Origin: Thuidium tamariscinum
Taxonomy: Eukaryota; Streptophyta; Bryopsida; Hypnales; Thuidiaceae
Reading direction: 5' to 3'
DNA length: 64,000 nt
Assembly (NCBI GenBank): GCA_947034885.2
Contig: OX344755.2
Coordinates: 1,986,501-2,050,500 of the forward strand
Shown here: in pieces, positions 24,421 through 35,598 of the stretch
How the letters are laid out: every line of letters starts with the position of its first letter
Position numbering within the stretch: the stretch's first letter is position 1
Position numbers and translations under genes: made by a program
The notes under the pieces: generated by a model
What the model saw: only the letters and a program-made list of their open reading frames with translations
Databases searched by the model: none
What the model was told of the DNA's origin: nothing

Positions 24421-25370
24421 TAGTGTGCTTGCATCCTCCATCATGAACTGTAACGTACATTACAATGAAAAGTGATGCTGGAAACTCAAGTCACGTAAGG
24501 TAGAGCAGACTTGCGCTTGAAGTTCAGTTGCAATGAAACCAGTTTTTCATTTTTTGAAAAAAAAAGAAAGAGTTCAGTTGAGTAAAACTTGGGGCAGTCA
24601 CACCTTCAACCAGGGTTTTTTTTTAGGCATTTAAATGCCCAATTTCCTCAAAAGCAAATTGGGCAGCTTCAAGCCTATAGAAAAAATGAGGGTAAATGTG
24701 ACAAAAAATGCCAGACAGAAATAATAACCCTCTGTATCATTGCCAACATGCTTCTAAAACCTCATTTCATCTATCATGCAAAGCCAAAATTGCATACAAA
24801 AATTACATATTCAAAATTATATACTTAAGATTGGCCTCCTTGAATTCAAACCCCCTAAATTAAGGAGCCAATCAACTTAATACCTTCTTAAAAGGAAGGC
24901 CACATTACCATTTGCCCGAAAACAAAAAAAAAACCATGCCTTCAACTCATTCTCAATCTTCAAATTGGCATTCTCTCATTGATTTGTGGAGGTTACATTC
25001 TTTGAAGATTGACAATGGTCATTCTTCTTCTCCTCCAGTGATGAAGAATGGGCATGAAGAAGGTTTTTCTATTTGGGAATCCACTTTCACTTTTCTTTAC
25101 CACATTGCAGTTTTCTTGTATCCCATGTTATATGTGTTCAAGATGTTTTGTGTGTTCTATGTGTTCATCATGCCATCTGGGCCTTACGTGCCTTCATCAC
25201 GTGTTCTGCGCCTATTTGTGCATTTTGTGAGTTTCGCATCATGAATTCTTCACATTCAAGAGCTTTGGAATGTGTGCTAGTAAATCTCGTACTCCAATTC
25301 TCCATTCTTATTCTCCTCACTCATAAAAAGAGTGTCACACCTTCTTCATGGATTTTTGCTCCTATAGGAC
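24421..25370. other. Intergenic; fragment of an AACCAGGG-type repeat
   Basis: AACCAGGG followed by a T run at 24608, then AAGCCTATAG, matches the start of the repeat at 39076. The 110-codon frame at 24912-25244 has no recognisable domain, although the surrounding 300 bp is less AT-rich than its neighbours and may be a captured gene scrap. Confidence 0.35.
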
Positions 25371-26613
25371 AAGGTTCTAAAACCGAGCGGGCTTTTGCAA
25401 CCATCCAGTAGGGGCTCTGAAATGGACATGTGAATTTTGGAAAAATGAACTCTGGATTACAATGGAGCTTGATGAGATTTGTTTCTACTTCTTCAATGGA
25501 TGGTTTAAGAACCACACTTGGTTCATTCCTAACTAAGTGGCTAGATGTCTATTAATTTAACCCCTAAAGTCCTGAGTTGTGTTTTTTGGCAACATAAGTT
25601 TTTTGGGCAGCTCACTAGGAATGGATTTTTTAATTATTTTTCTTTGAAATTTTTACACAAGATGTGCCCAAGGAGTATCTTTAAGGCCCAACAATTTTCG
25701 TAACTTTTGACTTTGTGGTTAAAAAGTTATGGCATGATATGTTGTTTTCTTTACTCAGAGGACAGCCTGGGCAGCTGAAAAACTTCTTAAAAAAGTTATG
25801 AGGAATTTAGTTTGTGGTTAGGTATGGAATCTTTAAATACCATACCTAACCGCAAACTAAAATTCCTCATAACTTTTGACTCCTTAATCCAAATGGAATG
25901 AAATAAAGCTTCCCATGTTTGTAAAAACCTAAAGAATCAATTTGAAATTCCACTTTTGAAAAAAAAAGTTTTTTAAAGAAGTTTTTTCAGCTGCCCAGTC
26001 TGCCCTTCGAATAAAGAAAACAACATATCATGCCATAGCTTTTTAACCACAAAGTTAAAAGTTATGAAAATTTTTGGGCCTTAAAGCTACTCCTTGGGCA
26101 CATATTGCTTAAAAATTTCAAAGAAAAAAAATAAAAAACTCCATTCATAATGAGCTGCCCAAAAAACTTATGTTGCCAAAAAACGCAGCTCAGGGCTTTA
26201 GGGGTTAATTCAAAATTAGAATTCATTGTTCAACTACCTTCTTACAAGTATTGAAAATCTGAAATAATGATTAAATCAAGCTTTCATTTCAGATTTTGAA
26301 AGGGACACTTTTAGAAACCATTTCAATTACTTTACACATGTAGCAATACTAGTTTTTGAACAAGCCCTGATTTTTTTTCAAAATATGCGTGGATGGGTTT
26401 CCATGGGCCTATGATCACAAATAGGGACCTACACGAGATGGTGTTTGAAAATTCATAACCAATTTAGTAATGCTTCAAAAAATATGAAACGACTTGTGTT
26501 ACATTCCTCATCTATTTTTCTTTGACTGAAAAATAAACTAAAAATATTTTCATCTCAGGAGATACATGAAAAAGGCGGACCAGCCCTTAGATGAGTAGTT
26601 TTTGAGCCTCCTC
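25371..26613 (-). repeat. AGGAGGCTC-family repeat, interrupted by a foldback element
   Basis: Read on the minus strand it starts AGGAGGCTCAAAAACTACTC and ends GCAAAAGCCCGCTCGGTTTT. The body matches 28781-29724 and 49739-50343. The sequence is interrupted at 25557 by the 644-bp element listed next, between CTATTAATT and AATTCAAAAT. Confidence 0.65.
25561..26204. mobile_element. Foldback piggyBac-like element, subfamily B
   Basis: The ends CCCCTAAAGTCCTGAG and CTCAGGGCTTTAGGGG are flanked by TTAA (25557-25560 and 26205-26208). The outer arms of about 220 bp (25561-25785 against 25980-26204) are inverted copies of each other, matching the left half of 18814-19737. A second hairpin sits in the middle: GTTTGTGGTTAGGTATGG against CCATACCTAACCGCAAAC around 25835. 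Almost the entire element can fold on itself. Confidence 0.8.
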
Positions 26614-26738
26614 CCCTAATTGGCTCCTCTTTTTCCTCCTCACCTTCACATTCTTTACAGAAATTTTGTTTTCAAAGAAGGTGTGACTACATCTACTATA
26701 GTTTGATTTGAGATAATTAAGGAGCAACCTACATTCAA

Positions 26739-27645
26739 CCCCTACAGGGCCAAGGCCATTTTTTTTTTCAAAAACCACTCAAAACTGCCATTTTTGCTGC
26801 GTTCATCCAAAAGAACAAAAGAAAAGTGTTTTTATAGAATCTAACCATATGATCGTCTACTTTGTTTGTGTGAGATCATGTGGTAAAAATTTCATGAAGT
26901 TTGACCGTGTAGATTGGAAGATATGAGCATTCAAAGTTCAAAAACATAGGTTTTTTAAACACTGTCCTGCAATTTCAGATGACTTTGATTGCCATTTGTT
27001 GAATTTTTTTACACTATGGACTTTAAATTTAAAAAATTTCATATTTAAGAATTGAGTTGAAAGTCTAAGAAAAAAAATTCAAAAAAATGCTTGATTTTCA
27101 TTCCTTAAAAAAAAATTATTAAATAGAGGTAGGTCCAAGATTGAAAGAAAAATTAAATTGTTAATAGCTCTAAGATGGAATTGAAACACAATAATCCCAA
27201 CGGTGAGATTGTTCTAGCAAGAAAATATAACCTTATCAAACAATTTTTTTTGAAAAATTGTCAAAATTGCATTCAGAAATGAATCCTATAAGTTATTTTT
27301 TCAAAAACTGCCCGAAAACAAGATTGTTCATAACTTTCACATAACTAATCCAAATGGAATGAATCAAAGATTCACACTAAGACAAAAATATTATATATGA
27401 GATTAAAAAATAAAAATTTCAAGTTTTTGTGGATTTATTTTTCTGCCCACCGAGTTAAAATCCACGCTTTTTGTGGTATAACTTTTGCTCCCGGGCACCA
27501 ATTGAAATAAAAATTATATTCCCATAAAGCTAATTAGTTTTCCTATCTTATGAAAAAGTTTCAAGAATATTCATTAAAAATTGTGGTCTACAAAACCTAT
27601 CCGAACTCCAAATTATCCCCTGATGGAACAATGGGCTTCTAGGGG
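26739..27645. mobile_element. piggyBac-like MITE, subfamily A
   Basis: It begins CCCCTACAGGGCCAAGGCC and ends GGGCTTCTAGGGG. TTAA follows at 27646-27649, and the left flank is TCAA (26735-26738), one change from TTAA. It is 907 bp and shares a long colinear body with 42076-43006, 59953-60849 and, inverted, 58143-59051. Confidence 0.75.
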
Positions 27646-27860
27646 TTAAACTTGATGTACAACTTTGTACCTAGTTCAAGTAGTAAGACACAATAGGCTC
27701 CATTGATTATCTTGCTAGGCAGTTAGGATAGGCAAGCAAAAAGGGAAGACTTTATGTTTGACCAATATTGGTGGATAGCCCCATTAGTGAAGACTAGTCA
27801 ATCTTGACAGAATTTAAATGTGTGACTTTCTTATTATATCCCTTCCCACCTACCAAGGTT

Positions 27861-28091
27861 AGGGTGAATTGACCCCCTTGTTTGGCCTCTCAAAAAAACA
27901 TTGAATTTATAAAAAAAATTCATGCATGAAAAAATTTGCAAATTCTTAATTCTTATTTGCAATTAGAGGCTCCAAATTACTGAAAAGGGATGTAAGAGAT
28001 AAATTTTTCAAGTACAAAATAGGGGGCTTTTAGTTTTACTTGTCCCTTTGAAATGATTGTGAGGGGCCAAGCAAGGGCACCAATTCACCCT
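27861..28091. mobile_element. Small MITE with AGGGTGAATTG ends
   Basis: AGGGTGAATTGACCCCCTTG and inverted CAAGGGCACCAATTCACCCT are about 30-bp imperfect inverted ends, extending to TTGGCC. The interior carries TTGCAATTAGAGGCTCCAAATT, also found in the larger relative at 37362-38374. Target duplication is not clear. Confidence 0.6.
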
Positions 28092-28319
28092 GACCTCCAC
28101 CGGGTCCACTTGAAAGTGCAATAAATTGTTATTTGCGCCTATTCCTTACAAAGTTTCTCCATCCAATGTCTTAGAGGCTCTTAAGGTAGGAGGCTTAAAC
28201 TTCAACCAGGCATTAAAACCAAACATGACTTAGAAGTACATTTTACTTTCTTCTATGTACCAAATTTGAACATTGTAGGAAGGGGTTGCTTTTGATGACC
28301 ACAAATGACTACTTTTTTT

Positions 28320-28500
28320 CAACTTAAAAAATTTGTAATTAATTCCACAAAGCTCCAATTAATATAAAATGACTTGGATTAAATGCCAATTCCACTCGTC
28401 TTTCAAGGAAAATTTATTGAAAAATACTTCAAGATGCTTCACCTCTCCAAAATGTTTTGACCCTTAAATGGTTGATTTAAGGACCTCCTTACATGCCTCA
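28320..28500 (-). repeat. Dispersed ~0.2-kb repeat, copy 1
   Basis: The sequence AATTAATTCCACAAAGCTCC, then CGTCTTTCAAGGAAAATTTA, matches 29440-29620 directly and 38400-38640 and 49345-49580 inverted. No clear ends were found, so it may be the eroded interior of a transposon. Confidence 0.55.
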
Positions 28501-28780
28501 ATGGGCAAAGAAACTTTGTAGGGAATACTACAAGGGAAATAGTCTTTGCATTTTTATGTGGACTAGATAGATGGGAGGAATACAATTAAAAAAGCACATG
28601 TCTTAGATTCTCTCAAGCTTATCAAGTCTCCATCAATGAGATTGTTCACCAAAATCAATGAAACTTCTCTTGGGAACTTCTCCTCTTCCATTCCTATTTG
28701 CCTCACCCCAACAAGACAATCAATGAAGCTTCTTTTTTATTGCTTGAACAAGCAGTGTACTTGCCCACTAGGCCAACATG

Positions 28781-29724
28781 TATGATAGGAGGCTCAAAAA
28801 CCACTCATTTAAGAGTTGATCTGCCTTTTCCGTGTATGTCTTTAGATGGAAACATTTTTTTTAGTTTATTTTTCAGTCAAAGAGAAATAGATGAGGCATG
28901 TAACACAAATTGTTTCATATTTTTTGAAGCATTATTGAATTAGTTATAAATTTTCAAACACAATTTGTCATAGGACCCTATTTGTGATCAATAGGCCTTG
29001 AAAACCCATACATGCGCCGAGTTTCAAATTTTTTTGGGCTTGATTCAAAAACTAGTAATGCAACATGTAAAAAGCACTAGAAATGGTTTCTGAATGTGTC
29101 CCTTTCAAAAACTAAAATGAATTCTTCAATTAATCATTATTTCAGATTTTTTAACACTTGAAAGAAGGTAGTTCAACAACCATTTTTTTATTTTGAATAA
29201 AATCAATAAACACTTGCCCACTTAGTTAGGATTGAACCCATGTAACTTTGAAACCATCCATTCTAATAGTAAAAATCAAATCTTAAGGTAGAAGGCTCTT
29301 AAATGGAGCGGGTTCTAAAATGGTGCCCTATCTTACATGTACAATATTTGTACATGTTTCTTTTTCATAGCCTTCAACAGTGTACTGACAGTGTACATTT
29401 TAGCTAGGGCACCATTGTAGAGCCCTATGCCCTTTCAACTTCAAAACTTGATAACTAATTCCACAAAGCTCAAAAAAAATATAAAACAACTTAGGTTAAA
29501 TGTCAATTCTACTTGTCTTTCAAGGAAAATTTACTGAAAAGTATTTCTAGAAGTTCTACCTCCCTGAAATTCTGTTTCAACCCTTAGATGGTCCATTATA
29601 GGACCTCTTACCTTAGCATGCTGCAATATAATTCACAATTCATTTCTCACAATGAGCTATCCATTTCAGACCCTCCTACTGGGCAAGTGCAAAAGCCTGC
29701 TTGGTTGATGAGCCTCCTACCATA
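28781..29724. mobile_element. AGGAGGCTC-family element with TATGRTAGGAGGCTCA ends
   Basis: The left TATGATAGGAGGCTCAAAAA is inverted at the right as TGAGCCTCCTACCATA (one mismatch), with a 944-bp span. The open frame 28698-28943 crosses the left end and is not a gene. A second dispersed repeat (29440-29620) lies inside. Confidence 0.6.
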
Positions 29725-29804
29725 AGCACGCCCTGGCCACCAAGACTTGGTAAAAATGCAACCTCACAAAACAGCAAGGGATACTTCAGTTCCAAGACTG
29801 CCAC

Positions 29805-29955
29805 ATGGCTGAAAATTCATGCATGACTCCTCAGGCCAGGTGTGCAGATGTGGCCGAGATCCACACAGAGCCAATCTGCTTCTCTTTCGACGTCATCAAT
29901 CTGAATTTTCCTCCGCCTGCTTTTGCACGTACCTACTCCCAACACTTGCATATTA
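29805..29955 (+). other. Higher-GC fragment with an open frame, possibly a gene scrap
   Basis: The frame reads MAENSCMTPQARCADVAEIH, then TEPICFSFDVINLNFPPPAF, before running into the MITE at 29956. Codon content looks more gene-like than the surrounding sequence, but no family is recognised and no partner exon was found. Confidence 0.25.
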
Positions 29956-30176
29956 CGGTGGAAACACCCAAAACCGTCCAAATAAGGAATTCAGCATAGT
30001 TGGAGGCATCTTTTTCTGAAAATTATATTTCTCTGGTATCAGTGAGTGAAAATCATGAATATTCAAAAAAAAAATTAAAATTTTCGAAATCAGTATGTAA
30101 TTTCTATAAATTTTCAAAGTGTTGGCTCCCTAGACCACTGGAACCGTCCTATAGGTGTACCCTAAACTGAACTCTG
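29956..30176. mobile_element. ~0.22-kb MITE with CGGTGGAAACACCC end
   Basis: It starts CGGTGGAAACACCCAAAACC and ends TATAGGTGTACCCTAAA. It is the inverse of 31163-31384: there the right end is GGTTTTAGGTGCTTCCACCG. Both contain the TCACTCACTGATACCAGAG/TTTTCACTTGCTAATACTAG-type core. Confidence 0.65.
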
Positions 30177-31162
30177 CTGAAATCAGCTGTTAGTGAATGA
30201 AAATTATACACGTGTCTTACAACTACATCAGCAAATTAGAATTAAACATTTGTCGGACACTCTAATGAATGCTTATGGATAGATTCAGTGACACTCTAGG
30301 GTCCAAGAATAAGTCCAGGGACAGAAATGGGTGTTTCTCCCTTAGTGGCTAACTTCATCGTTGGAGAGAATGGTTTACTGGGTTCTTTTTTGTTTCTCTT
30401 TTAACACTATATTAATCTAGCTGAACAATAGCTTCAACTGCAACATTATTCAGTAAGTTTGACTGGTACAATATTCTGTTGTTGCAGCTTGTTAAAAATC
30501 CGACAAACAAGTCAAGAAGGAAGAAGGAACTGGTTATTGTAGATGAGAGAAGTGTTTATTGCACTTATTAAGAAGAAGAAACAATGACAGTGTGAAGTAG
30601 TCTTGTCCACTCTAACCAAACCCTACCCCCATTTTATACTATGAATGCAATTGTAGATAGGATGTAGGAAATGCAAATCTTGAAACCCAAAAGTTAATGA
30701 TTTAACTTAGTCAAGGTCCAAGGGACAAGTGAAAAGATTGACAACAACACGTTGACACTATTTTAATCCAAGTTGAAGTAAAAGTAAAATCTAAAGTATC
30801 CTCTTTGCAAAGACTCAAACTTGTTTACATTGAAATTTTACTACCCATTCCTCTACCCATCCCCTCTTGGAGTCATTTCTTTTCCACCTTTGTAGGACTC
30901 ACTCAAGTCATCCACTATTGCATATAGTAACTTATCAAGTTTTTCTCGGTTTATCATATGACAGCAGATACCTTTGGTTGAAGTGTCAGCCCTAAGGAAG
31001 AAACATCCATTCCCAGACATGTCCCTTGCACTAAACTATAGACTCACTCAATTGTGTCAATAGAGTTCTCTTAATGTGTTCGCCACATGCTTGATTCCAA
31101 TTGGATGACACATTTCAAAGACACATATAAATATCTGATTGGGTCAGTGTTGATTTTAGTAG
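30177..31162. other. Intergenic, no gene recognised
   Basis: AGAAATGGGTGTTTCTCCCTTAG near 30321 and GAAGAAACATCCATTCCC near 30994 are approximate inverse copies and may bound another small element. Nothing else was seen. Confidence 0.35.
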
Positions 31163-31384
31163 GGCTTAGTTTTGGGTGCACCTATTGCACAGTTTCAATG
31201 GTCTAGGGAGCCAATGCTTTGAAAAATCAGAGAAATTACATACAACATCCGAAAAATCTATTTTTTTTTAATATTCATGATTTTCACTTGCTAATACTAG
31301 AAAAATATCATTTTTAGAAAAAGCTGCCTCCAACTATGCTGAATTCCTTATTTGGACGGTTTTAGGTGCTTCCACCGTATTGTA
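31163..31384. mobile_element. ~0.22-kb MITE, second orientation
   Basis: The left GGGTGCACCTATTGCACAG and right AGGTGCTTCCACCGTATT match the ends of 29956-30176 inverted and the body of 2848-3053. Confidence 0.65.
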
Positions 31385-31441
31385 AGCCAAACTCAATTGT
31401 CCAGTTTCAAGACTTTTGAAAACCTCATAAGATGGGAACAC

Positions 31442-31520
31442 CCATTCCCGTCCATATGTAGCAGAGGTGTACATTTTTCAAAGAAAAATGTGCACCCCTG
31501 CTACATATGGACGGGAATGG
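31442..31520. repeat. Near-perfect 79-bp hairpin
   Basis: CCATTCCCGTCCATATGTAG continues to CATTTTTC, and the inverse, GAAAAATG to CTACATATGGACGGGAATGG, follows after only three bases. About 38 bp pair with two mismatches. GGGAACAC / GTGTTTTGCCC extend the symmetry imperfectly outward. It could be a foldback MITE or a small-RNA precursor. Confidence 0.8.
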
Positions 31521-32180
31521 ATACATGGACAAGAATGGGTGTTTTGCCCTTAGTTCAAGTCTGAGAGAGACAGACACGTCCCATGAACTTTTCAAGACCT
31601 CGATCTGAAAAGTCATGGCATGGATGAGCCTCGTCTCTCCGTCCCTATCAGGCTTTTTCCGCACGGAATTGACAGGCCTTTCTCATGAGACACATCGTCG
31701 TACCTTTGAAATGCCAGCACTATCACTTCAGTGCAGTAGTGGTTTTGTCAGGGACTCAGGGAGCTTCGTTTCATTTCTAGCTGAATGAGTGAAGTGAAGG
31801 TCGGTCTCTTGTTGTGGTGATTCTGCATGCATAGAATTCAGGTGCAGCTTCAGAGTTTTCTTGGAGCTTTTATTAGAATCCAATCTCCGTGAGCTAGGAC
31901 AGGTATGAGCATTTCCATTCTGGGGCTATGAAACTGCACAGCAAACTCCTCCCTAGAATCTTTGATCCATTCAATTCTTCTGTCGTGATTACGGCTCGTG
32001 TTTATGCGACTGAATTCATGTGTCTTTCAAATAAGTTGAAGTGTGTTTTCTTTTGTCTCCGAGACTTGAAATGTTATACTGCAGACACGAGTTGAAACAT
32101 GTTAGCTCTGAAGTGTTGAAAAATTTAATGGATAATTGGAGTTTTTTGGTAATCTCTTCGCTCCTTGCTACTTGTTGACA

Positions 32181-33730
32181 GGATGAGCGGAGAGAGCTCG
32201 CCTCGCCGGATAGTAGTGTTGCTCGACGGCACATGGCAGGTGCTCACCGATCGAACTAACGTCGCTCTATTCAACGACAACATTGAACAAGGCAAGAATG
32301 GAGACGACGGAGTGGAGCAGATCAAGCAGTACTTTCCTGGTGTTGGCACGTCAATGTTCGGTACGGTGGGAAAGCTTTTAGGCGGAGCATTCGGCTATGG
32401 CTTGTCCGAGACCATCACGGATAGTTTCATGTGGCTCTCTCAAACCTACAAGCCAGGAGATGAAATCTTTGTGTTCGGATTCAGCCGCGGGGCGTACTCG
32501 GCACGAAGCTTGGTTGGTCTCATGCACAAGGTTGGCGGCGTGCTGAAGGAGGTCACACCAGATCTTGTGAACGAGGCGTATAATCTCTACCGCGACGCCA
32601 ACAGCGACGCCACAAGCTTCCGAGAGCGGCATGTTACGGTGATACTTTTGAAATTGGCAATTCTTTCTTATGGTGGCTTAGTTTTGTACTACCTCGATCT
32701 ATCAACGCTTCAACAGCTTGTGCATCTCGTATTCGGCATTCGGAAAACTGCTAATTCAATGAATGAATATCATGTTTCTTGAGGTTTTCTTCGACTTGAC
32801 AATTTCCCCTCATTCAGAATCTGAGCACAGTTTGGAATAATCTCGGCGTATCCTCATTTTTAAATGAAAAAATCGCTTCTGCATCTAATTTTTGGCAATC
32901 GAAGTCAATGACGATTGTGTTTATGGTGTAATAATTTCTTTAAATTGGCGCTTTTCAGTCATTTTGGTAATGTATTGGATGGTTGTACAAAACCTAAAAA
33001 TCATGTGGACATGTCGTTGTTATCATTTGAAGGATAAACTACTTGTACGTCTCATTTTATGATAGAACTGATTATTTTGTTTGTTCAGGCAGCTCGAGTG
33101 AAGATGATCGGAGTTTGGGAGACGGTCGGATCGCTAGGAATCCCGCTGTCGGGGCTACCATTGGTGTTACCTGGCACAAGAGATTACTACCGATTCCATG
33201 ATACTAACCTCTCGTGTATCGTGGACGAGGCGTATCAAGCGCTCGCGATCGACGAGTACCGAGCTGATTTCGAACCTACTCTCTGGGACGCGACGACGGA
33301 GAACAATAAGAGAGTAGAGCAGTGTTGGTTTATCGGTGATCATGGCAACGTTGGAGGAGGTAATCCGAAGCAGACGCTCTCGATTATTCCCTATGTTTGG
33401 ATGCAAGATAAAGCCATAGCTGCCGGGTTAAGGTTTAGGACGACGCTGAAGGAAGGGGAGGAGTGGCGGCAAGCGCCAAATGATAGCTTCGATAGCTTCT
33501 TGTTCGGGTTGTATCGGATTTACCGGTTAGGAAGGCGGTATATTAGAGTACTGGGAAAACAGGTGGAGGAGGTGCTTCACCCGAGTGCTCTGAAACGGGT
33601 TAGAAATTACAGCGAGTATCGACCGAAGCCTCTCACCGATGCGGGGATTCCTGATAAAACGACTGAGCTGCCACGTAGACATGTGGTGAAGGAATGTAAC
33701 TGCGACACACAGGGAATGGTTACCTCGTAG
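32181..33730 (+). CDS. DUF2235 (Tle1-like) alpha/beta hydrolase, two coding exons
   Basis: The ATG is at 32183, coding to 32638 (donor ACG/GTGATA), then 33089-33730 (acceptor TTGTTCAG, stop TAG), 365 residues. It starts MSGESSPRRIVVLLDGTWQ and has the conserved LDGTW strand, VFGFSRGAYSARSL with nucleophile Ser at about residue 101, GVWETVGSLG, YQALAIDEYRADFEPTLW and QCWFIGDHGNVGGG. These are the DUF2235 (PF09994) landmarks in order; the family includes phospholipase effectors of bacterial type VI secretion and many fungal proteins. The Asp usually seen before VGGG is Asn here. No signal peptide or membrane segment is seen. A 5'-UTR exon probably ends at 31902 (GGACAG/GTATGAG), with its intron ending at 32180, two bases before the ATG. 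Substrate is unknown. It faces its paralogue at 34342-35598 tail to tail. Confidence 0.88.
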
Positions 33731-34341
33731 GATGCCGTGGAAGATGATGAGCATTGTAGTTGAATGAGGTTTCTGATGACGCATTCTCAAATTTCGTTGA
33801 ACATCCATATCTGATTTCGAAGTCGAATGACAGCGTTATCCTAGTTATGAAACTACCTGCCTTTCAGAACTGGAGAAGGAGAATGATGACATTGACGTGC
33901 AGCTTCGACAATATTACTAAGAGAAATTTTAGCTTGGTCCTTTCTTTTGCAAAATGTTGACTGTCTGCTTCGACAAAATTCCGAACAGAAGAACAATGTA
34001 TTTCACGGAAAGTTTAACGAATCGTCTATTCCAATCGGTAGCAGCAACGACAGAGCCCACCAAAACGAGTTTCGGAAAATTCTCCAATTAATTTTAGACG
34101 AACTGACAACAGAATAGGACGATAGAAAATTAAGAACTATGCGGAATAACTTCTCTCCGACTCCGTGCGTTACCTACGAAAGAGATAACAAATTTTGAAA
34201 CAGTTTATTGAAATTGCAAGAATTTGAACATTTGTTAAAGCAGTGAGTGGTACCTGCAAGCCGATATACATACAGTACACGCTGAGAAAGCTCGGCCATG
34301 GCTGCAACTAATTCGAGATACAAATACATCATTCATGTGCC
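33731..34341. other. Shared 3' region between convergent DUF2235 genes
   Basis: The 611 bp between the two stop codons must hold both 3' UTRs and terminators. No open frame of interest or repeat was found. Confidence 0.5.
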
Positions 34342-35598
34342 CTACTTCACGGTCGCAGGGTCGGTGACCACTGTCGTGTCATACTCATGACAGCTACAGA
34401 TTTCCACCGGCAATTCAATATATGGAATCTCGGTTTTAAACTTCTTCTCAGGGTCAACACAGGGAATGATCGCCAGACCCTTCGGTTGATACTTAGGGTT
34501 ATTCTCAATGCGCAGCTTCACAGAGGCGTGCAGCGACTCCGCACCGTTCACCCCTATGACGCGGTCGAACGGAGTCTTGGTGAGCGCATACAAGCCCTTC
34601 ACGAATTTATGGTAGGAATCCTCCGGAGTTGTGCGCCAACTCGACCACTTCTCTCCGGCCCGGTAACACCACTTGAATCGCAGGCCACAGGAGATCGCCC
34701 TGTCTTGCATCCACTCGAAAGACAACTGCCAGAGATCGTCGTTCTTGACGCCGCCTCCAACGTTACAGTGACTCCCGACGAACCAGCATTGCTCCACGGC
34801 CTTGTTCTCGGGCTTCCTCGAGTCCCACAGCGTCGGTGAGAAATCCTCACGGTGTTCGTCGATCGCGAGGGCGTGGTAGGCTTCGTCCACAATGCAGGGG
34901 AGACCTTGATCGTGGAACTGGTAATGCGACCTGGAGAATGGCGAATTGTTACCGAGAATGTGCAAGATCGGAGCCACCAAGGGGTTCTTGCTCTTGAATG
35001 CGGAGTCAGGGACGCCGAGAGATCCCACTGTATCCCACACGCCGAGCATTCTCACCCTCACTTTGACACAGTTCTTGGCGCCAAACTCTTTCAATTTCTT
35101 GTTGTAGGCGGCGTTTGCCCCATCGTTCGTCTCCGCGTAGCCGCGATAGAGGCCGTATGCTTCTTTCAGCAGGGGATCGGAGAGCGTTCGATCCTTGCCT
35201 CCTGACTTCCTCGTTAGCACACCGCCGCTCCTGTGCACAAGTGAGACGAGACTGCGCGCGGAATATGCCCCACGGCTGAACCCGAAAACAAAAATCTCGT
35301 CGCCTTCGATGTACTGATTCGACAACCACAAAAAACCCTCTTGAATGATTTCTGACAGACCGTAGCCAAACGAGCCGCCTAAGAGTTTTCCGAACCACGC
35401 CGTTCCAACGCCTTCCAAATACTTCACCAGCTGCACGGGCTTGGGCTCCACGTCGGAGGTTTGAGCTTCCTCTACCTCATTGTCGGCGACACAATCAATT
35501 GCCTCCTCCATACGAGCCACATTGGTCCAGTCGTCCTTCACATCCCATGTTCCGTCGAACATCAACACCAGACGACGAGGCTGCGTACTCCCGGGCAT
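34342..35598 (-). CDS. DUF2235 (Tle1-like) alpha/beta hydrolase, single coding exon
   Basis: A continuous 418-residue frame starts MPGSTQPRRLVLMFDGTWD. The ATG at 35598 is preferred over the one seven codons upstream because it aligns with the paralogue's start and lies just after a splice acceptor (TCGGTCAG/GATG). Landmarks are FDGTW (14-18), VFGFSRGAYSARSL with Ser108, GVWDTVGSLG (186-195), YHALAIDEHREDFSPTLW (241-258) and QCWFVGSHCNVGGG (270-283), again with Asn where family members usually have Asp. Compared with the + paralogue it lacks the intron between the Ser and GVW motifs and has longer loops after TNVA and after VGSLG. A 5'-UTR intron would run from about 35999 to 35600 (donor ACAG/GTTTACG). 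Reaction inferred only as ester or lipid hydrolysis. Confidence 0.9.
   Translation of the reverse strand: MPGSTQPRRLVLMFDGTWDVKDDWTNVARMEEAIDCVADNEVEEAQTSDVEPKPVQLVKYLEGVGTAWFGKLLGGSFGYGLSEIIQEGFLWLSNQYIEGDEIFVFGFSRGAYSARSLVSLVHRSGGVLTRKSGGKDRTLSDPLLKEAYGLYRGYAETNDGANAAYNKKLKEFGAKNCVKVRVRMLGVWDTVGSLGVPDSAFKSKNPLVAPILHILGNNSPFSRSHYQFHDQGLPCIVDEAYHALAIDEHREDFSPTLWDSRKPENKAVEQCWFVGSHCNVGGGVKNDDLWQLSFEWMQDRAISCGLRFKWCYRAGEKWSSWRTTPEDSYHKFVKGLYALTKTPFDRVIGVNGAESLHASVKLRIENNPKYQPKGLAIIPCVDPEKKFKTEIPYIELPVEICSCHEYDTTVVTDPATVK

Noticed and set aside
24912..25244. 110-codon frame as a gene
   Set aside because: No domain, no splice partners and overlapping frames of similar length; kept only as a note.
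34387..35398. Several frames overlapping the minus DUF2235 gene
   Set aside because: Shadows of the real frame; none has a domain, while the minus frame carries all family motifs.
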